Shown: one piece after another, positions 45,536 through 58,625 of the stretch | How the letters are laid out: the number at the start of each line of letters is the position of its first letter | Position numbering within the stretch: position 1 is the first letter of the stretch | NCBI RefSeq assembly: GCF_001956695.1 | Contig: NZ_CP019070.1 | Coordinates: forward strand, 558,001-622,000 | DNA from: Poseidonibacter parvus | GTDB lineage: Bacteria; Campylobacterota; Campylobacteria; Campylobacterales; Arcobacteraceae | Length of the DNA: 64,000 nt | Reading direction: 5' to 3' | The notes under the pieces: generated by a model | The model's input: the letters and a program-made list of their open reading frames with translations, nothing else | The model's database searches: none | What the model was told of the DNA's origin: nothing | Position numbers and translations under genes: made by a program

Positions 45536-48522
45536 TGAATAATATTTATGAATTTTTAAAAAATTTAAAGGATGATAAAAAACTAAAAGAGTGTGAACTT
45601 TTAATTGTAAATGACGATAAGCAAGCTCAAATTGCTAGTGATATTGTCTCTTTTTTAGGTTTTACTCCTTTTGTATTATCAGATTTTAGAGCAAACTTTG
45701 GTGATGATTTATTATCTTTTTCAACTGAATTACAAGAAATCACTAAAGTATTAAATGAGTTTTACTCTCACAAAAAACAAAATAAGATTTTAATTTCTCC
45801 TGTACGTACAATCTCTTTTTCTCTTCCTAAAGAAAAATGCTTTGACTCCTATGAAATAAATTTTGCAGATACTATAAAAATAGAAGAATTCAAGTCAAAA
45901 CTTTACAATTGGGGATACTATTTTGTAGATATTGTAACAAGTGAAGCAGAAGCTTCAATTAGGGGAGATATTATTGATATTTGTCCACTAGGGAGCGAAT
46001 TTGGATATAGAATCTCACTTTTTGATGATGAAGTTGAAAGTATTAGAAAATTTGATATTGAAGATCAAAAATCAACTAAAGATGAGATAGAAACTATACA
46101 AATTAGTCCTGCTTTTTTAGCTTTAGATGAAGAAACATATGAAGGTATAACAGAAGAAATTCTAAAAGTTTCAAGTGATGCCTTTATTAAGGATATTCAT
46201 TCTTTAGGTTTTTGGTATTTAAATGACTTAGGTGAATTTTTACCAAATTCTATGAATTGTTTTATAACTCAAGAATCACTTGAAGAACTCGATGAAGTTT
46301 ATGTTTTTGAAGAAAAAAGAATAAATAAAGATAAGTTTTTAACAACTCCACAAATTTTTAAAAGTAAAACTCATAAAGAAATAGCTCCTGCAAATATTAA
46401 AGAGTTCATCTCTTTTCATGAAGGTAAAAAAGTTACTATTATTTCTAGTACAGAAGCTAAAGTAAAAGCTCATGATTTAGATTTAAGTGATAGCAAAATC
46501 AAGTATTTAATCGAACCTTATATTATTAATCTTGTAAGTAATGATGAGGTAATAATCTCACTAAATCAAGAGATTAAAAAAAGAAGAAAGAAAAAAATAA
46601 AACTAGTAATTGATGAATTACAAGTAAATGATTTTGTTGTTCATGAAAAACATGGAATTGGACAATATAAAGGAATAGAACCTGTTACTGTAATGGGAGC
46701 AAAAAGAGATTTTGTAATTGTTACATATGCAGGAGATGATAAGCTTTTAATTCCTGTTGAAAATATTGATTTAGTAGATAGATATGTAGCAGATGGAAGT
46801 TCATATGCTGTAGTTGACAAACTTGGAAAAGGCTCTTTTGCTAAATTAAAAGAAAAAGTAAAAGATAGATTATTTGCTATTGCAAATGATATTATAAAAT
46901 TAGCAGCAGCACGTGAGCTTGTAAATGGTATAAAAATAGATACTAATAAACACACACTACAAGAGTTTAGAAAAAGTTCAGGTTTTGATTATACAAAAGA
47001 TCAAAGTCGTTCTGTTAGTGAAATTTTTAAGGATTTAAGCTCAGGTCGAGTTATGGATAGATTGCTTTCAGGAGATGTTGGTTTTGGTAAAACAGAAGTT
47101 GCTATGAATGCACTTTTAGCAACAATTCTAGATGGACATCAAGCAATTTTTGTCTGTCCTACGACACTACTTGCAACTCAGCATTTCCATGGAATGCAAA
47201 AAAGATTTGAACCTTATGGAATTTCAATGGCTAAACTTGATGGAAAATCAACAGCAAAAGAAAAAAGTGAAATCAAAAAAGGTTTAAGTTCTGGAGAAAT
47301 ACAGTTTGTAATTGGAACTCATTCATTATTAGGAATTACTGCTAAAGATTTAGCTTTAGTAATAATCGATGAAGAACATAAATTTGGTGTAAAACAAAAA
47401 GAAAAACTTAAAAACTTACGAGAAGATGTTCATATTTTCTCAATGAGTGCAACCCCAATACCAAGAACACTAAATCTTGCCCTTTCAAAATTAAAAGGAA
47501 TGAGTTCACTACTAACACCTCCTAGTGAAAGATTAGGTGTTAGAACTTATGTAAAAGAGTATAGTGACAAATTAATTAAAGAGATTGTTTTAAGAGAAAA
47601 AAGAAGAGGTGGACAGCTTTTTTATGTTCATAATAATATTGCTTCAATTGAAGCAAAAAAAGCAGATATAGAAGAGATTATCCCAAATATTAAAGTTGAG
47701 ATTATCCATTCAAAAATCAAACCAGCAGATGCTGAAAAAATTCTTGATGCCTTTGAAGAAAAGAAATTTGATATTTTACTTGCAACTTCAATTGTTGAAT
47801 CAGGACTTCACCTTCCAAATGCAAACTCAATTATAATTGATGGTGCAGATAGATTTGGAATTGCAGATTTACATCAATTACGTGGACGAGTTGGACGAAG
47901 TAATAAAGAAGGATTCTGTTATTACGTAGTTGAAGATAAAAAGCAAATTACATCAGATGCAGTTAAAAGATTAGTAGCTTTAGAATCAAACTCATATTTA
48001 GGAAGTGGAACAGCATTAGCTCATCAAGATTTAGAAATAAGAGGTGGTGGAAATATTATTGGTGAAGCTCAAAGTGGTCATATCAAACAAATTGGCTATG
48101 GTTTATATCTAAAAATGTTAGAAGATGCACTTTCAACTCTTAGTGGAGATTCAAAAGAAGAGAAAAAAAGTGTAGATATTAAGTTAGCTATTTCTGCATT
48201 TATCTCAGATGATTACATTGTTGAAGATAGAGTACGACTTGAATTATACAGAAGGCTTTCAAAATCAATAGATAAAGAAGAAGTTTATAAAATAGAAGAA
48301 GAAATGGAAGATAGATTTGGAAAACCAGATCTTCCTACAAAACAATTCTTAGAATTAATTATGATTAAGATTTTATGTTTACAAAAAGGTATTCAAACAG
48401 TAAGTTCATATGAAATGAATATTACTTTTACAAAAGCAGATGATACAAAAGAAACAATTAAAAGCCCAAGTAAAGATGACGATGATATTATTATTACAAC
48501 TTTAAAATACTTAAGAAAATAA
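45535..48522 (+). CDS. mfd: Transcription-repair coupling factor Mfd
   Basis: A DNA translocase that removes RNA polymerase stalled at lesions and recruits UvrA. It is 995 residues long, shorter than E. coli Mfd (1148) but complete in domain order: a UvrB-like N-terminal part (RGDIIDICPLGSEFGYRISLF), an RNA-polymerase-interacting domain (NDFVVHEKHGIGQYKGIE), then the RecG-like translocase with SGDVGFGKTEVA, DEEHKFG, SMSATPIPRT and QLRGRVGRS, and the C-terminal TRCF domain. The start is GTG at 45535, overlapping the upstream stop. A terminator follows. Confidence 0.97.
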   Translation: MNNIYEFLKNLKDDKKLKECELLIVNDDKQAQIASDIVSFLGFTPFVLSDFRANFGDDLLSFSTELQEITKVLNEFYSHKKQNKILISPVRTISFSLPKEKCFDSYEINFADTIKIEEFKSKLYNWGYYFVDIVTSEAEASIRGDIIDICPLGSEFGYRISLFDDEVESIRKFDIEDQKSTKDEIETIQISPAFLALDEETYEGITEEILKVSSDAFIKDIHSLGFWYLNDLGEFLPNSMNCFITQESLEELDEVYVFEEKRINKDKFLTTPQIFKSKTHKEIAPANIKEFISFHEGKKVTIISSTEAKVKAHDLDLSDSKIKYLIEPYIINLVSNDEVIISLNQEIKKRRKKKIKLVIDELQVNDFVVHEKHGIGQYKGIEPVTVMGAKRDFVIVTYAGDDKLLIPVENIDLVDRYVADGSSYAVVDKLGKGSFAKLKEKVKDRLFAIANDIIKLAAARELVNGIKIDTNKHTLQEFRKSSGFDYTKDQSRSVSEIFKDLSSGRVMDRLLSGDVGFGKTEVAMNALLATILDGHQAIFVCPTTLLATQHFHGMQKRFEPYGISMAKLDGKSTAKEKSEIKKGLSSGEIQFVIGTHSLLGITAKDLALVIIDEEHKFGVKQKEKLKNLREDVHIFSMSATPIPRTLNLALSKLKGMSSLLTPPSERLGVRTYVKEYSDKLIKEIVLREKRRGGQLFYVHNNIASIEAKKADIEEIIPNIKVEIIHSKIKPADAEKILDAFEEKKFDILLATSIVESGLHLPNANSIIIDGADRFGIADLHQLRGRVGRSNKEGFCYYVVEDKKQITSDAVKRLVALESNSYLGSGTALAHQDLEIRGGGNIIGEAQSGHIKQIGYGLYLKMLEDALSTLSGDSKEEKKSVDIKLAISAFISDDYIVEDRVRLELYRRLSKSIDKEEVYKIEEEMEDRFGKPDLPTKQFLELIMIKILCLQKGIQTVSSYEMNITFTKADDTKETIKSPSKDDDDIIITTLKYLRK

Positions 48523-48530
48523 ATTAGCAT

Positions 48531-48569
48531 AAAAAAAGGCCAAATATCTTTTGATATCTGGCCTTTTTT
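48531..48569 (+). terminator. Rho-independent terminator after mfd
   Basis: A long stem of about 17 bp (48532-48548 with 48553-48569, one G-U pair) and a short T-rich loop, ending in a T run. It closes the 45227-mfd unit. Confidence 0.92.
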
Positions 48570-48593
48570 CTTAAGGAGAAAAGTAAAAATCGC

Positions 48594-48653
48594 AAAAAAA
48601 TTACTTTTATTTGAGTAAGAAAGATTCGCGGTCTTTCTTAAACGATAAAAGTA
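48594..48653 (-). terminator. Two-tier hairpin terminator for the minus-strand EEP gene
   Basis: Read on the minus strand, an outer 9-bp stem (48653-48645 with 48610-48602) encloses an inner 8-bp stem (48639-48632 with 48624-48617) with a GC-containing loop. The outer arm is followed by one A and seven T residues (complement of 48600-48594). This is a plausible terminator for the gene ending at 48692. The nested form is unusual. Confidence 0.7.
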
Positions 48654-48691
48654 TTATATACTTCAATTGTTAAGCTTTTGTAAATACTTAA

Positions 48692-49690
48692 TTAATGAAA
48701 GGTTAATTCGCACAAAACTTGTGCATGATCACTTGAAAGTAGTGAACCATCATGATTAGTTTTAATAGCTTCATCAAAAACTTCAAAAGAAGAAACAGAA
48801 GCTATGTTTTTTTTATTTTTTTTATTAAACTCTTTTGATAAAAAAATATAATCTAAAACGTTTCCTTTTCCAGCAAAGTAACTAGTAGGAACTCTCTTCG
48901 CTTCTTTTTGTTCAGGGTGAGGATTATATACTTTATTCTCAATTTGAAAATATGAATCATGTAATATAAATGATTCTCTTCTTTTTTCATCATGATATTT
49001 ATTGTTACTTAAAGCATCTATTGTAATTGAAAACTCTTTATCATTTAAATCTGTCATTAAAACACATGGTTTCTTAGATTTCTTAATATCAAAGAATAGT
49101 GAAGAAGCTTCACAAAGTCTAGTTTTCAATGCTTCGGAATATTTATCTTTAAGTGCTTTATTGATTAATTCTTTTTTGTGTTCTAAAGTATCTTTTTCAT
49201 TAAATACATATTCAAATTCATTTAATCTATTTGATTTTAGATGACAAACATAAACTAAAAAGTCTTCTTCATTAGGAAGAGTAATTGTAGCTTTAATTGG
49301 AATTCTAGAAAATTTAAAAAATCCTTCATATTTATGTTTTTTAATACTTGGAATATGAACTTTTACTTCTTGCATATTAGAAATTGGATATTTAGAAGCA
49401 ATTGCAACAGTCGTAGACATATAAATTAAAGGATTAGTTTTACTAACTTTTGGAACATCTACTGTTTCAAAATAATTGTATCCAAGTTCATTAACTAAAG
49501 TCTTAAGTGCATCTCTAGAGAATACTTCTTGAAAACCAATAATATCTGCGTTCATTTTAAGTATTTGCTTTTTAATCCATGAAGTTTTTATAAGCCATTG
49601 CTTTTCTGTAAATCTTTCTTTTTTCGTGTACCAAGAGTATGGAGGTTTTGTAAATTGAAATAGGTTAAATGTGGCAAGTCTTATTTTCAT
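48692..49690 (-). CDS. Endonuclease/exonuclease/phosphatase family protein
   Basis: A 332-residue metal-dependent phosphodiesterase of the EEP superfamily. Motifs are the Asn of LATFNLFQF, the metal-binding Glu of IIGFQEV, the TDLND active-site block and the C-terminal SSDHA. Members cleave nucleic acids, phosphoinositides or other phosphodiesters; the substrate here cannot be told. The frame extends upstream to 49888, but those 66 residues overlap the divergent gene and look like non-coding Leu-rich sequence. I start at the ATG at 49690 (MKIRLATFN). There is no signal peptide. Confidence 0.85.
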   Translation of the reverse strand: MKIRLATFNLFQFTKPPYSWYTKKERFTEKQWLIKTSWIKKQILKMNADIIGFQEVFSRDALKTLVNELGYNYFETVDVPKVSKTNPLIYMSTTVAIASKYPISNMQEVKVHIPSIKKHKYEGFFKFSRIPIKATITLPNEEDFLVYVCHLKSNRLNEFEYVFNEKDTLEHKKELINKALKDKYSEALKTRLCEASSLFFDIKKSKKPCVLMTDLNDKEFSITIDALSNNKYHDEKRRESFILHDSYFQIENKVYNPHPEQKEAKRVPTSYFAGKGNVLDYIFLSKEFNKKNKKNIASVSSFEVFDEAIKTNHDGSLLSSDHAQVLCELTFH

Positions 49691-49749
49691 GCCCAAATTG
49701 TATCTAATTTTAGACAATATATTCAAGCATCTTTGGTTATTATTAGCAA

Positions 49750-50994
49750 ATGAAAACAAATATATATGATCTAATAGTAATAGGTTCTGGCGGTGCTGGA
49801 ATGATTGCTGCAATAACTGCAAGAAAATTAGGAAAAAGTGTACTTCTTTTAGAAAAACTTCCAACACTTGGTGCAAAATTAAAAGCAACAGGCGGAGGTA
49901 AATGTAATTTAACTAACACATTAAGTAATGAAGACTTTATGAACTCATTTGGGAAAAATGGTCGGTTTATGAGTACTGCAATACAAATGTTAGATAAAAA
50001 CTCATTGAGAGAATTTTTTGAAAGTATTGGAGTTCAAACTGATACAAAAGATGGTTTTAGAATTTTTCCAGTAACTCACAACTCATCTACAATAATTAAA
50101 GCTTTAGAAAAAGAGTTAAATAACTTAGCAGTTGAAATACAATGTGATGTAAAAGTTGAGAATTTACTTTGTAATGAAAACAGTATCTCAGGAGTTAAAA
50201 CAAACAAAGGAAACTTTAATTGTAGGAATGTAATTGTTGCAACAGGTGGTTTGGGCTTTCCAATGTTGGGTGCTAATGGTGATGGTTATTCTTTTGCAAA
50301 AGAGTTAGGACATAAAATTACAGATTTATATCCTGCAATGCTTCCTGTTTATACAAAAGAAACATGGGTGGCAAATTGTACAGCGGATACTATTGCAAAA
50401 GCAATTATAAAAATTGATTTAAAAAAAGCAAAGAAACTAAAAGCAGTTGGAGATTTGATATTTACATCAAAAGGTTTAAGAGGTCCAGTTGTTTTAGATT
50501 TTTCAAGAGAAATTACACCATTATTAGAAAAATATGATGAAGTGCCTTTACTTATAAACATGGTAAAAGGAAAAACTGAAGATGATATTTTTTCACACTT
50601 TAAAAAACAAGCAAAAGAAAAACCAGATGCAAATGTTTTAGAAGTTTTATCTTTACTTCTTCCTCAATCAGTTTCAAAAGAGTTATGCAATATTGTAAAT
50701 GCAGATACTTCTTTAAAATTTAAAGACCAAATAGGAGAAGTTAGAAATAATCTTGTGAAAATTGTAGCTTTAACTCCATTAACAGTAATAGATTCAGTTG
50801 GCTACAAAAAAGCAATGATTACAAGAGGTGGAGTAACATTAAAAGAAATAAATCCAAAAACAATGCAAAGTAAATTAATAAATGGTTTATATTTTTGTGG
50901 TGAAGTAATGGATTTAGATGGACCTTGTGGCGGTTATAATTTACAATGGTCATTTTCAAGTGGTAATCTTGCAGGACATCTATTAAAAGAGTAA
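49750..50994 (+). CDS. HI0933/BaiN-type flavoprotein (NAD(P)/FAD-dependent oxidoreductase)
   Basis: A 414-residue FAD protein of the HI0933/YhiN family. The N-terminal dinucleotide fold is IVIGSGGAGMIAAITARKLG, followed by the family signature LKATGGGKCNLTNT, then VIVATGGLGFPMLGANGDGY, and the C-terminal GGVTLKEINPKTMQSK and GPCGGYNLQWSFSSGNLAG. The physiological role of this family is not settled. A second, shorter paralog is encoded at 58613, on the other side of the rRNA operon. Confidence 0.9.
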   Translation: MKTNIYDLIVIGSGGAGMIAAITARKLGKSVLLLEKLPTLGAKLKATGGGKCNLTNTLSNEDFMNSFGKNGRFMSTAIQMLDKNSLREFFESIGVQTDTKDGFRIFPVTHNSSTIIKALEKELNNLAVEIQCDVKVENLLCNENSISGVKTNKGNFNCRNVIVATGGLGFPMLGANGDGYSFAKELGHKITDLYPAMLPVYTKETWVANCTADTIAKAIIKIDLKKAKKLKAVGDLIFTSKGLRGPVVLDFSREITPLLEKYDEVPLLINMVKGKTEDDIFSHFKKQAKEKPDANVLEVLSLLLPQSVSKELCNIVNADTSLKFKDQIGEVRNNLVKIVALTPLTVIDSVGYKKAMITRGGVTLKEINPKTMQSKLINGLYFCGEVMDLDGPCGGYNLQWSFSSGNLAGHLLKE

Positions 50995-51037
50995 AAACTT
51001 AAATTTTAAAATTTAAGCTTATTTAAAGAAAAACCTC

Positions 51038-51066
51038 TTGACAAAGCATAAAAAATTCTCTATAAT
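51038..51066 (+). promoter_or_regulatory. Consensus sigma-70-type rRNA promoter
   Basis: TTGACA (51038-51043) and TATAAT (51061-51066) are separated by exactly 17 bases. Both hexamers match the consensus perfectly. A clear -35 is rare elsewhere in this window, so this is the strongest promoter seen. Confidence 0.92.
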
Positions 51067-51108
51067 TCCCGTCCAATTTAAGTAGAGCGCAAGCGACACA
51101 TAAACGGA

Positions 51109-51120
51109 TGATCTTTAACA
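51109..51120 (+). promoter_or_regulatory. boxA-like antitermination signal
   Basis: TGATCTTTAACA matches the E. coli rrn boxA (TGCTCTTTAACA) in 11 of 12 positions. It lies about 35 bases after the predicted transcription start in the rRNA leader. It would recruit NusB/NusE to prevent Rho-dependent termination. Confidence 0.8.
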
Positions 51121-51339
51121 ATGTAATGAAGTTTGTAAAGTAATCTTTATAAACTGAATATAATACTCTAATATATAATCTAAAATAAATAGATTTAAAA
51201 AAAATAAAAAAATTATAACAAGAATTAATTCTTGTCTATAAATTTGAGTGATAATTTTGTATAACAATACAAATTTGTCAGTATCAAACTAAACGCGTTT
51301 ATAAAACTTGACATTAAGTCAACTTTGTATCGCACTTCT

Positions 51340-52855
<1,516 letters not shown>

Positions 52856-53271
52856 CAGAGAAAGAGACTTAATTCGTTTTAAGTCTCATCAAGAAAAACA
52901 ATAAAGAGTATTATGTTCGGTTTATAAAGATTATTAAAAACCTTACATATTAGAGTTTAGTTATTCAAACTAAATATAAGTACTTAATATAAAGTATTTA
53001 TATTTGGTTTAATTACCAAAACGCGTTACCTTGAAAAAACTTGTTTTTTTAAGCTAGCAAGATATTTAAAAATATAATGTTAAAGTCTTTTAATTTTTTC
53101 ATTAATTAATACTAATTTATTAGTAAAGATTAATAAACAATTTTAAAAACTATCTAAGAGATTAGATAGAACACAATTTATTATTTTATGTAATGTACAG
53201 AAATGTATGTTTAATAAGATAGTAGCCAAAGAATAATTATCAAATGCGACAGATTAAATTCTGTTTATTAT
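52856..53271 (+). other. 16S-23S spacer without tRNA genes
   Basis: About 416 AT-rich bases. A 9-bp hairpin (52864-52872 with 52879-52887) directly follows 16S. AAACGCGTT at 53019-53027 can pair with the leader at 51292-51300, a likely RNase III stem around 16S. A segment at 53213-53235 pairs with sequence after 23S. I find no tRNA-Ile or tRNA-Ala: no T-loop GTTCRAATC motif and no CCA-ended acceptor stem. Confidence 0.8.
53213..53235 (+). other. 5' arm of 23S rRNA processing stem
   Basis: This segment is the near-perfect reverse complement of 56196-56219, just beyond the 23S 3' end (about 21 of 23 positions pair). Such stems bring the ends of pre-23S together for RNase III cleavage. Confidence 0.75.
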
Positions 53272-56180
<2,909 letters not shown>

Positions 56181-56195
56181 ATAATTCAAATTTAG

Positions 56196-56219
56196 TATTC
56201 TTTGGTTTACTATCTTATT
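56196..56219 (+). other. 3' arm of 23S rRNA processing stem
   Basis: Pairs with 53213-53235 upstream of 23S. A second, more distant complementarity joins 56258-56269 with 53080-53091 in the 16S-23S spacer (12 bp), which may extend the same stem. Confidence 0.7.
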
Positions 56220-56297
56220 AAGTGTACAGTATGTATGAATAAAAAATAAAATGTGTTGACTTTAACATTATTAATATCTTTACTCACAGATTAAGTT

Positions 56298-56343
56298 GAG
56301 TAATGAGTATACTAGCATTTTTGCAATGGTATATTGATTACTC
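56298..56343 (+). other. Hairpin in the 23S-5S spacer
   Basis: A 15-base arm (56298-56312) pairs with 56329-56343 with two mismatches, and a short inner GCA/TGC pair closes the loop. It immediately precedes 5S and is probably a processing structure. Confidence 0.6.
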
Positions 56344-56348
56344 AGTTT

Positions 56349-56465
56349 TGCTGGTGGTTATAGAGAAGAGGAAATACCCAGCTCCATTTCGAACCTGGAA
56401 GTCAAGCTCTTCATCGCTGATAATACTGCAGGGTCCCCTTGTGGAAACGTAGGCCACTGCCAGCT
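56349..56465 (+). rRNA. rrf: 5S ribosomal RNA
   Basis: About 117 bases. Helix I pairs 56350-56358 with 56456-56464, and the conserved segment CCATTTCGAACCTGGAAGTC is present. It is the last gene of the operon, followed by a terminator. The ends were placed by helix I and may be off by one or two bases. Confidence 0.95.
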
Positions 56466-56484
56466 CTTGAGTATTTATTCAATT

Positions 56485-56531
56485 AGCTTATCAACTAACA
56501 ATCTTTATTGTTATTTGGTAAGCTTTTTTTT
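56485..56531 (+). terminator. Rho-independent terminator of the rRNA operon
   Basis: Imperfect stem of about 16-18 bp (AGCTTATC with GGTAAGCT, then AACAAT with ATTGTT) followed by eight or more T, with a second T-rich run just after. It ends the 16S-23S-5S transcript. Confidence 0.85.
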
Positions 56532-56701
56532 AGCCTTTTTTTTAGCTTTTTTACCTTCATTTTCCTTTTAAATTAATCATTTTTATTCTTGTTATAATCC
56601 GTTAAAATTCTTATGTCATAATTATTCAAATAAAGTAATGAATGAAAAAGAGATAATATGATAAAATCATTTAAACAGTTTAAAACACTTAAGGAAATAT
56701 T

Positions 56702-57379
56702 TTGATAGAAATAGCAATGATTGAAGATGATACAGAGCTTGCTGAAATTTTAACAGAATATTTAAAACAATTTAATATTAAAGTAACTAATTATGAAGAT
56801 CCTTTTTTAGCTTTATCTTCTTTAAAATTAAATACCTATGATTTAATTATCCTAGATCTTACACTTCCTGGTATGGATGGTTTGGATGTTTGTAAAGCAA
56901 TTGTAAAAGATTTTGATATCCCTATTATAATTTCTAGTGCAAGAAGTGATATTACAGATAAAGTTACTGCTTTACAATTAGGTGCGGATGATTATTTACC
57001 TAAGCCTTATGATCCTAGAGAACTTGAGGTAAGAGTAAAAACAATTTTACGAAGATTTAATCATACAAATGTTCAAGAAGAAAAGAGTAAGACTTTTAAA
57101 TTAGATTTAGACAAAAAAGAAATTACAAAAAATGATAAATATATTAAATTAACAGCAGCAGAATTTGAAGTATTGTCTTTACTTATAAAAAGAGAAGGCT
57201 TTGTTATTTCACGTGAAGATATTTTTGATAATTCAGATTTATTAAATCAAGATTATGAAGGTTCTGGTTCTTTAGCAGTTATTATAAATAGAATTAGACA
57301 AAAAATTGAAGATAATCCAAAAGAGCCAAAATATCTTCATACAATTAGAGGAATGGGGTATAAATTTCATAATGAATAG
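56702..57379 (+). CDS. OmpR-family response regulator, ArsR-like
   Basis: A 225-residue regulator with a receiver domain (phospho-acceptor Asp52 in LIILDLTLPG, Lys101 in YLPKPYDP, acidic pocket IEDD at 8-10) and a C-terminal winged-helix DNA-binding domain. It closely resembles H. pylori ArsR (HP0166), the acid-response regulator, in blocks such as IPIIISSAR and GADDYLPKPY. The start is TTG at 56702, with AAGGAA 7 or more bases upstream. It is paired with the kinase gene, which overlaps it by 8 bases. Its target genes are unknown; acid sensing is inferred from the homolog only. Confidence 0.88.
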   Translation: MIEIAMIEDDTELAEILTEYLKQFNIKVTNYEDPFLALSSLKLNTYDLIILDLTLPGMDGLDVCKAIVKDFDIPIIISSARSDITDKVTALQLGADDYLPKPYDPRELEVRVKTILRRFNHTNVQEEKSKTFKLDLDKKEITKNDKYIKLTAAEFEVLSLLIKREGFVISREDIFDNSDLLNQDYEGSGSLAVIINRIRQKIEDNPKEPKYLHTIRGMGYKFHNE

Positions 57380-58625
57380 ACAATCAATATTTTTTACTAT
57401 TACAGTTAGTTTTATAATTTCAATTATTTTAGTAATTGCAAGTTTTGGTATTTTGATGACTGAAAACTATAAAGTTAAAGAAGCTGAGTTATTAAAAAAA
57501 TATATGCCAATTATTAAAGTAGTTATTCGTAAACATCACAAAGGTGGATTAAACCTTAGTTTTGCAAAAAGTTTGGAAGATTCAAATTTTACATTATTTA
57601 GTAACAATGGTAAAATCAATGCAATTACATATAATCCACAAACGAAAGTTTTGATTGAAAGAAAAGACCCAAGAGCAAAAATTATATTTAGAATATTGCA
57701 ATTAAAAGATAATAATTACTTGTATATGAAAAGAAAAAATAAAACAATCTTAATTAAAGATAATTCTAATACTGAAGGTAATAGTCAGATTTATATTATT
57801 TTAGTTTTTGCTATTGTAATTATTACTATTATCTTAATGTATCTTATTACAATACGAAAATTAATGCCTTTAAAAATATTAAAAGATAAAGTAAAGACTT
57901 TAGGGGATGAGAATTTTGATTTTGAATGCTGTAATAGTGATTCAAAAGATGAAGTTTCCCTTTTAGGAATGGAGTTTAAACAAACTGCATTAAAATTAAA
58001 AAGTTTGAAAGAATCTAGAAATATTTTTATTAGAAATATTATGCATGAGTTAAAAACACCAATTACAAAAGGAAACTTTTTAACTCAATTAGAACAAAAT
58101 GAAGAAAACAATGAAAAACTAAAATCTGTTTTTTCAAGACTAGAGCAGCTTATAAATGAATTTGCATCTATAGAAGAGTTAATTTCTTCTACAAAAAATA
58201 TTGAAAAGAAATTTTATTTTTTAGATGATGTAATTGATAATGCTAAAGATATCTTAATGCTTGAAGATGAATCTGTAATTAGTAAATATGAAAATAAAAA
58301 AATAAATGTAAATTACAAACTATTTTCAATTGCTAGTAAAAATTTAATAGATAATGCTCTTAAGTATTCATTAGATAAAAAAGTTACAATTTCTACTGAA
58401 AATGAGAATATAATATTCGAGAACTCAGGAAAAGAATTAGAATATGAATTAGAAAAATACTTTGAACCATTTTTTGCAAATGAAGATAAATCAAAAGATT
58501 CTTTTGGTTTAGGATTATATATTGTTCATAACATTTTAAAAGCGAATAACTATACATTAGAGTATGAATATAAAGATGGACTAAATAGGTTTATTTGTAA
58601 AAAGGAAGAAGAATCTACGATATAG
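57372..58625 (+). CDS. ArsS-like sensor histidine kinase
   Basis: A 417-residue membrane kinase: first helix at about 5-30, a periplasmic domain of about 105 residues, a second helix (YIILVFAIVIITIILMYLI), a HAMP-like region, and a kinase core with the H-box IMHELKTPI (His near residue 225). The ATPase part is short but has an N-box (NLIDNALKYS) and FGLGLYIV. I start at the ATG at 57372, which overlaps the regulator stop by 8 bases, rather than at 57306, where the extra residues are out-of-frame regulator sequence. It is the partner of the ArsR-like regulator. Its 3' end overlaps the next gene. Confidence 0.88.
   Translation: MNRQSIFFTITVSFIISIILVIASFGILMTENYKVKEAELLKKYMPIIKVVIRKHHKGGLNLSFAKSLEDSNFTLFSNNGKINAITYNPQTKVLIERKDPRAKIIFRILQLKDNNYLYMKRKNKTILIKDNSNTEGNSQIYIILVFAIVIITIILMYLITIRKLMPLKILKDKVKTLGDENFDFECCNSDSKDEVSLLGMEFKQTALKLKSLKESRNIFIRNIMHELKTPITKGNFLTQLEQNEENNEKLKSVFSRLEQLINEFASIEELISSTKNIEKKFYFLDDVIDNAKDILMLEDESVISKYENKKINVNYKLFSIASKNLIDNALKYSLDKKVTISTENENIIFENSGKELEYELEKYFEPFFANEDKSKDSFGLGLYIVHNILKANNYTLEYEYKDGLNRFICKKEEESTI

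Larger units (their letters stand above)
50995..51339 (+). other. rRNA operon promoter and leader region
   Basis: A stretch of about 345 bases without a gene. It holds the rRNA promoter at 51038-51066, a boxA-like site at 51109-51120, and AT-rich leader sequence including an ACGCGT-centred segment (51292-51300) that can pair with the spacer after 16S. Confidence 0.85.

Noticed and set aside
49691-49888. N-terminal 66-residue extension of the EEP protein
   Set aside because: It overlaps the divergent flavoprotein gene and encodes Leu/Gln-rich sequence typical of an antisense frame; MKIRLATFN is the family start.
57306-57371. Longer start for the ArsS-like kinase
   Set aside because: The added residues are regulator sequence read in another frame; the ATG at 57372 overlaps the regulator stop in a normal coupled arrangement.
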